NCBI GenBank assembly: GCA_030372335.1
Contig: JAUDCW010000001.1
DNA length: 64,000 nt
Direction: 5' to 3' (one strand)
Source: JALCOL01 sp022649665
Lineage (GTDB): Bacteria; Bacillota; Bacilli; Lactobacillales; Enterococcaceae
In this document: piece after piece, positions 1 to 9,336 of the stretch
How positions within the stretch are numbered: the first letter of the stretch is position 1
How the letters are laid out: each line of letters starts with the position of its first letter
Made by a program: the position numbers and the translations under genes
The notes under the pieces: generated by a model
What the model saw: the letters and a program-made list of their open reading frames with translations, nothing else
Database searches by the model: none
What the model was told of the DNA's origin: nothing

Positions 1-239
1 ACCGCATCATTCACGCCGATATTCACGATCGTCAAGTCAGGTCGCGCCATTGCGGTCTCTTCAACGTACATAAGTCCGACCGCCGTCGTTGCTCCGCGGA
101 TCCCAAAATTTTGAATCACATACTCCGCATAGCCGCGGGCATCCAGCTCGATCTTAAGAAAGCGGTCCAGTTCGTGTTTGACTTGTTTGTGATACACTCC
201 GGCCGCGACACTGTCGCCGAATATCGCAATCGTTTTCAT
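1..239 (-). CDS. SGNH/GDSL-family hydrolase, 3' part missing at window edge
   Basis: The first 79 codons of a minus-strand gene are present; the rest lies before base 1. The translation starts MKTIAIFGDSVAAG, which is block I of the SGNH hydrolase family with the nucleophile serine in GDS, and reaches a NIGVNDA block III segment at the edge. The ATG at 239 follows a GGAGGG ribosome site at 6-8 bases. The protein is a close paralogue of the complete gene just upstream at 362-934, so this is a tandem duplication. No signal peptide is seen, so a cytoplasmic lipase/esterase-type role is likely; the substrate is unknown. Confidence 0.85.
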   Translation of the reverse strand, partial: MKTIAIFGDSVAAGVYHKQVKHELDRFLKIELDARGYAEYVIQNFGIRGATTAVGLMYVEETAMARPDLTIVNIGVNDA

Positions 240-301
240 TTTTGTCCCTCCTGCTTGTCTCTTCTCATGGATTATAACACAGGGTATCCTTTCAGAAAGA
301 C

Positions 302-360
302 AAAAAAACCGTGAGATAAATTTCATCACGGTTCCGATATCCGAATAAACGGCGTTTTGT
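302..360 (-). repeat. Intergenic hairpin repeat, copy A (short form, terminator)
   Basis: Read on the minus strand, a CCGTTTATTCGGATATCGG block is followed by a hairpin with AACCGTGA/TCACGGTT arms and a run of seven T. It directly follows the SGNH hydrolase gene and is probably its terminator. It is one of twelve related copies in this window. Confidence 0.8.
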
Positions 361-361
361 T

Positions 362-934
362 TTATTTCATTTGATCCATTTGATCCGCAATCAATACCGC
401 TAGAAGATGGTAGCCGAAAAGCGACGGATGCAGACCATCCGGCTGCAAAAATTTATTTTTATCGATGAAGCTCGTCATCGTATCGTACACATCGACAAAC
501 GGCACATGCTCCTTTTCAGCGATCTCGCAGCAGATCTTGGCATATTCCTGCAAAATCTTTTGATCAGCTTGCGGCTTGCGGGCGCTGTCCACGTAACTCG
601 GCCCCATCACGATGATTTTAGATCCCGCACTTTTGAGCGTTTCGATGATCTTCGTCAAATTAGCAGCGTAAGCCTTTTGATTGTCGCGAATATTGATCGC
701 GTCATTGATCCCGATATTCACAACTGTCAGTGCCGGCTTCACTGCCGCAGTTTCATCAACTTTTTTAACAGCGGTCTCGGTTGAAGCGCCAAGCTCACCA
801 AAATTTTTGATCAGATAATCGCGATAACCGCGCGCATCCAATTCGATTTTTAAAAATTCATCCAGTTTGTGTTGGATCTCGTCATGAAAGCGGCCAGCGG
901 CAACACTGTCTCCGAAAATAGCAATGGTTTTCAT
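362..934 (-). CDS. SGNH/GDSL-family hydrolase (190 aa)
   Basis: A complete SGNH hydrolase. Block I is IFGDSVAAG (Ser about residue 9), block III is NIGINDA (about 76) and block V is DGLHPSLFG near the C-terminus, supplying the catalytic Asp and His. There is no signal peptide or membrane segment, so it is probably cytoplasmic. The start is the ATG at 934 because GGAGGA ends seven bases before it; an in-frame ATG at 940 sits too close to that site. Its paralogue lies downstream at 1-239. The family includes lipases, thioesterases and acetyl esterases; the substrate cannot be told from sequence. Confidence 0.88.
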   Translation of the reverse strand: MKTIAIFGDSVAAGRFHDEIQHKLDEFLKIELDARGYRDYLIKNFGELGASTETAVKKVDETAAVKPALTVVNIGINDAINIRDNQKAYAANLTKIIETLKSAGSKIIVMGPSYVDSARKPQADQKILQEYAKICCEIAEKEHVPFVDVYDTMTSFIDKNKFLQPDGLHPSLFGYHLLAVLIADQMDQMK

Positions 935-1083
935 CGTCATTCCTCCATTTGAATGTGAGTTTTCTTTGATTACGATTGCTTCCATCTAAAAGTATAACAC
1001 CACCGGCTGCTTTCCCCGTGCAGAACGCTTGCAGAATCGGCTTTCATTAAAAAAATGAATCCAATGATCAACCAAATTGATTG

Positions 1084-1167
1084 AAAAAAGGGAAGCGTGA
1101 CATGAATCGTCACGCTTCCCGATCTCTGAATAAACAGTATTCCAAAAGCAGCCTCTTATCTCAAAGC
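1084..1167 (-). repeat. Intergenic hairpin repeat, copy B (short form, terminator)
   Basis: On the minus strand the block CTTTGAGATAAGAGGCTGC, then CTGTTTATTCAGAGATCGGG, leads into a GGGAAGCGTGAC/GTCACGCTTCCC hairpin and six T. It follows the first BspA-like adhesin gene (1180-3801) and should terminate the pilus/adhesin operon. Confidence 0.8.
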
Positions 1168-1179
1168 CGCGCACTTTTG

Positions 1180-3801
1180 TCAAAGCTTCTTGACTGTTTT
1201 CGTTTTTTTCTTTCGTTTTGCACCTAAACCAACTGCCAAGATTCCGCTCGTGATCACGATCACCGTGATCCATGAAGTAAATCCTGTACCGCCGGACAGC
1301 GGCAAGACGATCTTGCTTTTGACGACTTTCACATTGATATTGTACGTGCCGCCAAAATTGATCAGCGTTTTTGTCGGATCTTCTGTATCGGCGGTGAACG
1401 TATCGCTGTTTGCTGGATCATAGCCGGCGGAAAGATCTTTCACGATCTTCAGCGTATAGTTCCCAGGCTTTTCGATATAGTAATTTTCGATCGTATAGCT
1501 GCCATCTGCCCCGGTCACCGGCTGAACGAAAGTCTTGCTGCCGAGCTGAGTGACTGGCGTGCCGCTTTCATCCAGCAGTTCAAAGTAAACGCGCGGGGCA
1601 GCCTTGCCGTCGGTGTCTTGTACATTGATATGGATCACGACTTTCGGCACGACATAGAGCGGATTTTCGATCGGCGTAACTGGCGCGATCGTTCCTGAAG
1701 TATCATTTTCCTCCATCTCATAAACCGTCGCGACCGGCGAGGCGGCATCCGGCACTTCGGCAAGCGGCCAGTAGCTTTGATTCGAATTCGCCAGATCTTC
1801 TTGTGCCTGGTAATCATAAAAGGCAGTGGCCGGCATATAGCGCGTCAAGATCTTGCCGTTCGCATCTGTCACAAACGTCGCCGCATCGCCGAACGCATCT
1901 TCATTGATCGCTGCTGGAACTTTCGCATTATTGTTGGTGACCGTGAATTTGATGTTCGGAACCCCGGTCGCGGGCTTCCACGCATCATTGGCTTGAAGAT
2001 CGATCGCTTGGACTTTCGGTTTGGCGATGATATAGGTATCGGCGTTATTCGTTTGGCTGAGGTACGTTTTCGCCGTTAAAACTTCGCCTTCGGGAGCAGC
2101 AGTCGAACCGCCAAACTGTGTACCGATCCCGACCCAAGCAGTCCAATCGCCGTTTTCTTTGGAGCCGATACGCAATTTTTGTCCGGGGAGCGTGATCGTT
2201 TTTTGAATGCCCTCGCCCAAAATGATCTTGCTGATCCCAGAGCCGTCCAACATGTTGCCGACATCCGCATCGCTTGCGATCTGCCAAGTTTTAAAATTAA
2301 GGGTGGATAGATTTTCGGTAATGCGAAACATTTGATTGAAGTTCTTCACATTCGCGACATTCCAGTTCCCCAAGTCGCCCAGTTCGGCTGTATTCAGCAC
2401 TTGCACCCCGTTGAACATTTGTGTCATCGTCGTCACTTTGGAGACATCCCAGTTGCTGATGTTACCGAGTGTCCGCAAGCCACCAAATTCACCGGTAAAC
2501 ATATAAGACATATTCGTGACGTTTGAAGTGTTCCAGCGGCTTAAATTGCCGAATGTACTCATTGAGTAACAATAGCCGAACATTTGCTGCATCGTCGTCA
2601 CTTTGGAGACGTCCCAATTATCAAGAACGCCCATCTCGGTAAGACTATTGGCTCCCCAAAACATGCCGGCAGTATTTGTGACCTTGCCCATCTGCCAGCC
2701 GCCGATGTTGCCGATCGAAGTCAGCAGCTTGTCATCGAGAAACATCCAAGCAGTACTCGTGACGTTCGAGGTATCCCAATTTTCAAGCCCTTTGATTCGC
2801 GTTAATTTAGGGAGGGAAGAAAACATCCCATCCATATTAGTGACTTTGCTTGTATCGAAACTATTGCCAAAATCGATCGTCTCGAGGTTCGGGAAGATAT
2901 CGGTACCGCCCGCCCCGCGAAAAAGGTTTCCTGAGTCAACGGGCGCAATCGTTTTTTTCCCCGCTTCTCTCATGACAAACCTGATCGTTTTCACTTGCGA
3001 ACCATAATTCGTGCGGAAGGTTTTCATATCGATCCCGCCAGACCAGGTTATCCCCATGTCTCCGTCGAAAATAATTAAATTTCCAGAATCATCCAAAGTA
3101 TATCGACTCATTCCGATATATCCTTGCGAAGACTGAACAAGATCTCGTTTCACGCGTTTCGGTGGATCGTTTGCCGGCGTAGTTGAGGTCGTCGTACTTG
3201 TCTCAGCACTTGCAGACGTTGTCGATGAAGTAGTCGAGCTGCTGGAAGTAGATGCTGTCGTCGGCGTAGTTTCCACTGTTTTGATATCAAAGAGCTTAAA
3301 GGTAAACGGCTGGACAGCGGGCGCGGTTTCAGCCGCAGCTGCAAGATCTTTCTTCGGATCTGGGGTAAGCAGCGCGTCCAGCTCTTTCAGCGTCCCCTTT
3401 TCTTGCAGGGTCACTTTAAAGCTCGCTGATTCGCCTTTTTTCAATTGAAGATCTGTATATTCTTTTTCCTCTTCTTGGTGCGTCGTCACGACGACCGGAT
3501 TGGCAGCACTTTTTTGTTCTTCCGCGCTCAATTGCGCGATCGCTGCATCTGGCGTTTTTTCAACTGACAGTTTGCCGTCCATGCTGGCTTTCAGCGTAAT
3601 GACGTAACTATTGGAAGCATCTGTTTTGCGTTCCAGCGCAAGCGTTGTTTTCTCTTTTTCCTGCCCGTCGACTGAGATCGCATCATATGGGTAAAGCGAA
3701 CTTTCTGTTTGCGCAAAAGTCAGGAGAGGCAGAAAGCTTGAGAAAACGATGACCAAAACGCCCACAATCAACCAGCCTTTATATTTAAACAACCCTTTCA
3801 T
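1180..3801 (-). CDS. BspA-like (DUF285) leucine-rich surface protein, LPLSG-anchored (873 aa)
   Basis: Cell-wall anchored adhesin. Seen in order: a signal peptide ending near residue 31 (...LTFAQ), a Ser/Thr-rich linker at about 179-214, a run of BspA/DUF285 repeats at about 305-510 built on the NWDTSNVTNMxxMF pattern, a Cna_B/prealbumin-like domain at about 720-825, and a sorting signal LPLSGG, hydrophobic stretch and KRKKK tail. The start at 3801 follows an AGGAGGG site. DUF285 repeats are known in adhesins of gut and oral bacteria that bind host matrix proteins, but the ligand here is unknown. The sorting motif has Ser in place of Thr. It is the last gene of the pilus locus and the most diverged of three paralogues. 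Confidence 0.9.
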   Translation of the reverse strand: MKGLFKYKGWLIVGVLVIVFSSFLPLLTFAQTESSLYPYDAISVDGQEKEKTTLALERKTDASNSYVITLKASMDGKLSVEKTPDAAIAQLSAEEQKSAANPVVVTTHQEEEKEYTDLQLKKGESASFKVTLQEKGTLKELDALLTPDPKKDLAAAAETAPAVQPFTFKLFDIKTVETTPTTASTSSSSTTSSTTSASAETSTTTSTTPANDPPKRVKRDLVQSSQGYIGMSRYTLDDSGNLIIFDGDMGITWSGGIDMKTFRTNYGSQVKTIRFVMREAGKKTIAPVDSGNLFRGAGGTDIFPNLETIDFGNSFDTSKVTNMDGMFSSLPKLTRIKGLENWDTSNVTSTAWMFLDDKLLTSIGNIGGWQMGKVTNTAGMFWGANSLTEMGVLDNWDVSKVTTMQQMFGYCYSMSTFGNLSRWNTSNVTNMSYMFTGEFGGLRTLGNISNWDVSKVTTMTQMFNGVQVLNTAELGDLGNWNVANVKNFNQMFRITENLSTLNFKTWQIASDADVGNMLDGSGISKIILGEGIQKTITLPGQKLRIGSKENGDWTAWVGIGTQFGGSTAAPEGEVLTAKTYLSQTNNADTYIIAKPKVQAIDLQANDAWKPATGVPNIKFTVTNNNAKVPAAINEDAFGDAATFVTDANGKILTRYMPATAFYDYQAQEDLANSNQSYWPLAEVPDAASPVATVYEMEENDTSGTIAPVTPIENPLYVVPKVVIHINVQDTDGKAAPRVYFELLDESGTPVTQLGSKTFVQPVTGADGSYTIENYYIEKPGNYTLKIVKDLSAGYDPANSDTFTADTEDPTKTLINFGGTYNINVKVVKSKIVLPLSGGTGFTSWITVIVITSGILAVGLGAKRKKKTKTVKKL

Positions 3802-3897
3802 CAACCTCACCCTCCTTTCAAAAAGCACCCATAAAATGATTTATCTCTACTACTATATTTTACTATAATTTGCATTTTTTCGCCTGACTTAGAATTT

Positions 3898-6630
3898 TTA
3901 TCTCAAGCCGTATTTCCGTTTGATCGTTTTAAAGATCATCCCTGCCAGCGCCAAGTCCCCGGCACCGAAGAGAACGGTTCCCCAATCGCCCAGATCGTCA
4001 CTGCCAGTCATCGGCAGCACAACTTCAGCTTGCTTTAATTTGACATCGATGTTGTATTCCCCGCCGAAATGGACGAGTGTTTTGCTTGGGGTCGTCGTAT
4101 CAGCGGTAAAGATCTCACCGTTCGCCGGATCAAATCCGATCGGCAGCGGCTTGACCAACTGCAAACTGTAATCTTCAGGATTTTCGATATAGTAATCTTT
4201 GATTGTCACAGTGCCGTCTTTTCCCGTGATTGGCTGAACAAAATTTTTGCTGCCAAGTTTGGTAACGACATTGCCATTTTTATCATGCAGTTCGAGCTTG
4301 ACGCCTGCGACAGGTTTGCCTTTCTCATCCGTTGCATTGATCCGGATCGAGACCCGCGGGACCATGTAGATCGGGTTGTCCGGTTTCGGTATGATCGTAC
4401 CAGTCGCCTTATTTTCTTCAAGCTCAATTGTTTTCGGATTTTGATCGTTATTCAAATCGGGTGTCGGCAGCAATGGCCAGTATTTTGAATTCGCTTCTGG
4501 CGATTCTGATACTGACTGATACACTGCATAGCAGTAAAATTTTGTTGCCGGAATATTTTGGACTAAGATCTTTCCTGCAGAATCTGTGAGAAATTCTGAT
4601 TTTAACTTGTTGCGAAAAATATCGAAAGAAGAGTTAAAAAGACTGCTATATCCCACTCTTCTGTTATATAGATAAAACTGTACCCCGCCGATGCCGATTG
4701 ACTGATCCCAAGCGTCTTTTACGGCGATATCAACGGTTTTCGTTTTTGGTTTGGCAATCACGTAAGTATCGGGATGACTCAGCTCATCGTGAATCCGTTC
4801 ATATCTATCATATTGATCCCAAGTCAATATTTCTCCTTCAGGATTTTGCGGGGATTCCGATCCGCCAAATTCACTGCCAACGCCGCACCAAAGCTTCCAA
4901 TTGCTCTTATCCGCAGAATCGCGTCCGAGCTTGTAAACTGGTAATTTAATATCGCTATAGATCCTATCTCCTAACAATATTTTCGTGATTCCTGACCCTT
5001 CCAACATTTCACCTGTAGTAGAATAATAGTTTTCACTACCCATCTGCCAATTTTTAAAATTCAACGTAGATAGTGAAGCCGTGTTGTAAAACTGCCTGTC
5101 AAACTTTTCAACTCTGGATGTGTCCCAACTGCCTAAATCACCAATTTCTTCGGTAGTTATTTTATTTGCGTTTGCAAACATATAAGCCATATCTGTTACA
5201 TTTGATGTATTCCAGTTAGTAATATTGCCAACCGTACTTAAACTTGTACAGTCTTCAAACATTCCACCGATACTTTTTGTACTTGAAATATCCCAACCGC
5301 TCAAATCTCCAACCGTTACTAGATTATTACAACCATAAAACATATTCCCTAAAGATTTCACATGGGAAACATCCCAATTTTGCATAAATGATAAGGAGGT
5401 AATTCTTCTATTGTTAGAAAAAAGGGCTCGCATATTCTCGACTTTTTTAGTATTCCAATTTGCGATGCCGTCAAGTGACGCGATATTATACATTCCGGAG
5501 AACATTTCGGACATATTGGTAACATTTGCAACATCCCAAGAGGAGAGCCCACTAAGTTTGGTTAAGTTATTAACGCTTTCGAACATTGCCGACATATCAA
5601 CAACATTAGAAGTATCCCATGAAGAAAGATCACTCAGTTCGCTCAAGTCAGTATCATTCGCAAACATTCCCGACATATTCACAACATTTGAAGTATCGAA
5701 ATTTCCACCGAAATCAATTGTCCTTAAAGAATCAAATGCATTTGGTCCGCTTAGTGTTGTTATTCCTTCAAACAGCTTCGAACTATCTTTCGGAGCGATA
5801 ATTTTCCCGCCGGAACTGTCGGAGACAAATTGTATATACGAAACTTGTTTGCTGTAAATTTTGCGAATCGTCGCCATATCGACCGATCCGGCGGGTTTCA
5901 CGGCTGGATCCATCTCACCGGGAAAGATCGTCAGCGTATTACTGTTGTCCAGTTCATATTTGCAAGTCCCGATCAGACCGGTTTTCAAGATTGTTGCTCC
6001 GATGGGGGCCCGCTGGATCGGGGGGATCGCAGGAGCAGCCGTTTTAGGAGCCGCAGCTTTTTCTTTCTGGCCCTCGGTTGTCTTCGCAGCGGAAGAACTG
6101 CTCGTTTCTGCAGGCGTTTCAGCCATTGTTTTGATTTCTGCGAGTTGAAACGTAAAAGGGGCAAGCGCCAGTTGCGGTTCCGCCAGGTCTTCCGGCAGGG
6201 TTTCTTTTTCAGTCGGAGTAAATGTCGCGTTGAGCGCTTGTGATGTTCCTTCGCCTGTTAGCGTGAGCTTGAAGCTCGTCACTTTCCCTTGGATCAACGG
6301 GATCTCGATGATTTCCTTGCCGTCTTCTTGGCGAGTGGTAATGTTCGTCTCCGCTGCTAACGGTTCGACCATAAACTCCGAAGTTTTTGTGATCGACAGT
6401 TTGCCATCTGCATTGCCTTTCAGCGAAATGATGTGTGCAGTCGATGTGCCTTTTTTGCGTTCTAGCACCACTGCGTTTTTCTCTTTTTCTTCGCCGTCGA
6501 CTTGCACCGTATCATATGGAAAAAGCGGCACCTCGTCTTGTGCAAAAGCCAGAAAGGGCAGGAAGTTTGAAAGAACGATGAACAAGATTCCCACGATTAC
6601 GGCGATTCTTTTTTGAACAAGCTCTTTCAT
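3898..6630 (-). CDS. BspA-like (DUF285) surface protein, LPMTG-anchored (910 aa)
   Basis: Second of three tandem adhesins. It has an N-terminal signal peptide (...FLAFAQDE), an Ala/Glu/Thr-rich linker at about 170-200, BspA-type repeats at about 310-535 (pattern WDTSNVVDMSAMF), a Cna_B-like domain at about 745-865, and a sorting signal LPMTGSDD with a hydrophobic segment and KRK tail. The first ~200 and last ~160 residues are almost identical to the neighbour at 6659-9301, whereas the repeat region and the segment after it differ. This points to recombination between copies. AGGAGAGG precedes the ATG. Probable role: sortase-anchored adhesion, possibly on or beside the pilus. Confidence 0.9.
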   Translation of the reverse strand: MKELVQKRIAVIVGILFIVLSNFLPFLAFAQDEVPLFPYDTVQVDGEEKEKNAVVLERKKGTSTAHIISLKGNADGKLSITKTSEFMVEPLAAETNITTRQEDGKEIIEIPLIQGKVTSFKLTLTGEGTSQALNATFTPTEKETLPEDLAEPQLALAPFTFQLAEIKTMAETPAETSSSSAAKTTEGQKEKAAAPKTAAPAIPPIQRAPIGATILKTGLIGTCKYELDNSNTLTIFPGEMDPAVKPAGSVDMATIRKIYSKQVSYIQFVSDSSGGKIIAPKDSSKLFEGITTLSGPNAFDSLRTIDFGGNFDTSNVVNMSGMFANDTDLSELSDLSSWDTSNVVDMSAMFESVNNLTKLSGLSSWDVANVTNMSEMFSGMYNIASLDGIANWNTKKVENMRALFSNNRRITSLSFMQNWDVSHVKSLGNMFYGCNNLVTVGDLSGWDISSTKSIGGMFEDCTSLSTVGNITNWNTSNVTDMAYMFANANKITTEEIGDLGSWDTSRVEKFDRQFYNTASLSTLNFKNWQMGSENYYSTTGEMLEGSGITKILLGDRIYSDIKLPVYKLGRDSADKSNWKLWCGVGSEFGGSESPQNPEGEILTWDQYDRYERIHDELSHPDTYVIAKPKTKTVDIAVKDAWDQSIGIGGVQFYLYNRRVGYSSLFNSSFDIFRNKLKSEFLTDSAGKILVQNIPATKFYCYAVYQSVSESPEANSKYWPLLPTPDLNNDQNPKTIELEENKATGTIIPKPDNPIYMVPRVSIRINATDEKGKPVAGVKLELHDKNGNVVTKLGSKNFVQPITGKDGTVTIKDYYIENPEDYSLQLVKPLPIGFDPANGEIFTADTTTPSKTLVHFGGEYNIDVKLKQAEVVLPMTGSDDLGDWGTVLFGAGDLALAGMIFKTIKRKYGLR

Positions 6631-6658
6631 TTATTTCCTCTCCTTTCTGTGAACGCCT

Positions 6659-9301
6659 TTATCTCAAGCCGTATTTCCGTTTGATTGTTTTGAAGACCAA
6701 CCCCGCCAGCGCCAAGTCCCCAGCGCCGAAGAGAACAGTTCCCCAGTCGCCCAGATCGTCACTGCCAGTCATCGGCAGCACGACTTCAGCTTGTTTCAAT
6801 TTGACATCGATATTGTATTCCCCGCCGAAATGGACAAGTGTTTTGCTTGGGGTCGTCGTGTCGGCGGTAAAGATCTCGCCGTTCGCCGGATCAAATCCCA
6901 CCGGCAGCGGCTTGACCAGCTGCAAACTGTAGTCTTCAGGATTTTCGATATAGTAATCTTTGATCATCGCGGTACCGTCTTTTCCCGTGACCGGCTGGAC
7001 AAAGTTTTTGCTGCCAAGTTTGGTAACGACATTGCCATTTTTATCATGCAGTTCGAGCTTGACACCTGCGACAGGTTTTCCCTTCTCATCTGTTGCATTG
7101 ATTCGGATCGAGACCCGCGGGACCATGTAGATCGGGTTGTCCGGTTTCGGTATGATCGTACCGGTCGCATCGATATTTTGCAGATTGATTTTTTTCACTC
7201 GAGGAAATGCCCCACCCGGGACATCTACCAGAGGCCAATATTTTTGATACCATAAAGCAGATGAGTCATTTATTTGATAGAAAAAATATTGATAAAAATT
7301 TGCAGCTGGCATATTCTCGACTCTGAAATTTCCAAAATCATCCGTTCGCAAAACGATCTCATCTCCAAACACGTTAGTAGTAACTTGTACATCTCCTTTT
7401 GGCAAAGAATACGTTCGATCATTGTAGAGACGGAAATCAACATTTTCGATTCCGGCAGATTTGTCCCAGGCATCTTTAACTGCGATATCGATCGCTTTTA
7501 GTTTCGGTTCAGCGATCAAATATGTATCCGCTTCATTTTTTAACTGGTCAGGTCCTCCAATATATTGATTGTCGTTTAGAATCTCGCCTTCCAATTTTTG
7601 CGGATTTTCGGTGCCGTAATATTTTTCGCCAACACCGCACCAAAATTTCCATGTGTCTCTATTTGACGACTCATGTCCTAATTTTTGTGTTGGCAAGTCA
7701 ATATTGACATTTATTTTATCTCCTAAAATAATTTTAGTGATTCCTGAGCCTGTTAGCATCAAACCCGGAGAAGTAGAGTTCGTTTTATCACCCATTTGCC
7801 AATCTTTAAAGTTCAATACAGATAGAGAAGCCGTACCGTTAAAACTACCAGAAAAATCTATCACGTTTGCTACATTCCAAGTCCCTAAGTCACCAATGTC
7901 TTCAGTAGTGATCTTACGGGCACCGCCAAACATATAGTACATTCTGCGGACACTTGAAGTGTTCCATTTAGTAATATATCCGATTTTTTCCAAGTTACCG
8001 CAGTTGTTAAACATTGTAGTGAGATCTGTCACCTTCGAAATATTCCATTCACTCAGATCACCAGGTGTCACTAATGCGCTGCACCAACCAAACATCCCGT
8101 ATAAATCGGTAACATTCGAAAGATCCCAATGTTCCAATGTATTGATTTCTTTAAGACTAACCATGCCGCCGAACATCGATGACATCGTCGTAACTTTGCT
8201 AGTATCCCATCCGCCGATATCATCAAATATCGTTATTTTTTCATTTTTAGTGAACATTGAAGACATATTCGTTACCTTTGAAGTATCCCAATCAGCAAGC
8301 CCCTTGATCGTCTGTAAAGCACGATCACCTGAAAACATGGAAGACATATTCACAACATTTGACGTATCAAAGTTTCCAGCAAAATCGATTTCCCGAACTC
8401 CAGCAAAAAAACTCTGACGTTCCTTTGATGTTATGTCCGATAATAACTTAGAACTGTCTTTTGGCGGGATGATCTTTCCGCCGGACGCATCCGTACTGAA
8501 TTTGACTCGCACCACCAAATCTTGAAAGTCATTGCGGAATGTGGCCATATCGACCGATCCGGCCGGTTTCACGGCCGGATCCATCTCACCAGGATAGATC
8601 GTCAGCGTTTGCGCATCGTCAAATTCATATTTACAAGTGCCGATCAGGCCAGTTTGCGTGATCGTTGCTCCGACGGGGGCCCGCTGGATTGTTGGAATCT
8701 CTGGAGCAGCCGTTTTAGGAGCCGCAGCTTTTTCTTTCCGGCTCTCAGTTGTCCTCGTAGTGGAAGAACTGAAGGTTTCCGCAGGCGTTTCAGCCAATGT
8801 TTTGATTTCTGCGAGTTGAAACGTAAAAGGGGCAAGCGCCAGTTGCGGTTCAGTTGGACCTTGCGTAAGCGTTTCTTTTTCAGTCGGGGCAAAGGTCGCG
8901 TTGAGTGCTTGCGCTGTCCCTTCGCCTGTTAGCGTGAGCTTGAAGCTCGTCACTTTCCCTTGGCTCAACGGGATCTCGATGATTTCTTTGCCGTCTTCTT
9001 GGCGGGTGGTCATGTTCGTCTCCGCTGCTAACGGTTCGATCAGAAACTCCGAAGTTTTTGTGATCGACAGTTTGCCATCTCGATTGCCTTTCAGCGAAAT
9101 GACGTGCACAGTCGGTGTACCTTTTTTGCGCTCCAGAACCAATTTGCTTTTCTCTTTTTCCTCACCGTCGACTTGCACCGTATCATATGGAAAAAGCGGT
9201 ACTTCATCTTGTGCAAAAGCCAGAAAGGGCAGAAAATTTGAAAAAACAATGATCAATATTCCTATCAGAAAACAGCCCTTTCTCTCGATCAGTTCTTTCA
9301 T
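6659..9301 (-). CDS. BspA-like (DUF285) surface protein, LPMTG-anchored (880 aa)
   Basis: Third adhesin paralogue and first transcribed of the three. It shares the signal peptide, linker, Cna_B-like domain and LPMTGSDD sorting region with the 3898-6630 protein almost residue for residue, but has its own DUF285 repeats at about 305-505 and a different segment at about 590-720. Only 28 bases separate it from the downstream paralogue, so the two are co-transcribed. An AAAGGAAG site precedes the ATG at 9301. It lies 35 bases after the accessory pilin gene, which puts it in the pilus operon. Confidence 0.9.
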   Translation of the reverse strand: MKELIERKGCFLIGILIIVFSNFLPFLAFAQDEVPLFPYDTVQVDGEEKEKSKLVLERKKGTPTVHVISLKGNRDGKLSITKTSEFLIEPLAAETNMTTRQEDGKEIIEIPLSQGKVTSFKLTLTGEGTAQALNATFAPTEKETLTQGPTEPQLALAPFTFQLAEIKTLAETPAETFSSSTTRTTESRKEKAAAPKTAAPEIPTIQRAPVGATITQTGLIGTCKYEFDDAQTLTIYPGEMDPAVKPAGSVDMATFRNDFQDLVVRVKFSTDASGGKIIPPKDSSKLLSDITSKERQSFFAGVREIDFAGNFDTSNVVNMSSMFSGDRALQTIKGLADWDTSKVTNMSSMFTKNEKITIFDDIGGWDTSKVTTMSSMFGGMVSLKEINTLEHWDLSNVTDLYGMFGWCSALVTPGDLSEWNISKVTDLTTMFNNCGNLEKIGYITKWNTSSVRRMYYMFGGARKITTEDIGDLGTWNVANVIDFSGSFNGTASLSVLNFKDWQMGDKTNSTSPGLMLTGSGITKIILGDKINVNIDLPTQKLGHESSNRDTWKFWCGVGEKYYGTENPQKLEGEILNDNQYIGGPDQLKNEADTYLIAEPKLKAIDIAVKDAWDKSAGIENVDFRLYNDRTYSLPKGDVQVTTNVFGDEIVLRTDDFGNFRVENMPAANFYQYFFYQINDSSALWYQKYWPLVDVPGGAFPRVKKINLQNIDATGTIIPKPDNPIYMVPRVSIRINATDEKGKPVAGVKLELHDKNGNVVTKLGSKNFVQPVTGKDGTAMIKDYYIENPEDYSLQLVKPLPVGFDPANGEIFTADTTTPSKTLVHFGGEYNIDVKLKQAEVVLPMTGSDDLGDWGTVLFGAGDLALAGLVFKTIKRKYGLR

Positions 9302-9336
9302 CGTTTCCGCTTCCTTTCTAAATAATCAGTACCGCT

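Noticed and set aside
3160..3265. Ser/Thr codon run in the first adhesin that might act as a phase-variable microsatellite
   Set aside because: Codons are mixed and no short unit repeats long enough for slippage; it is an ordinary linker.
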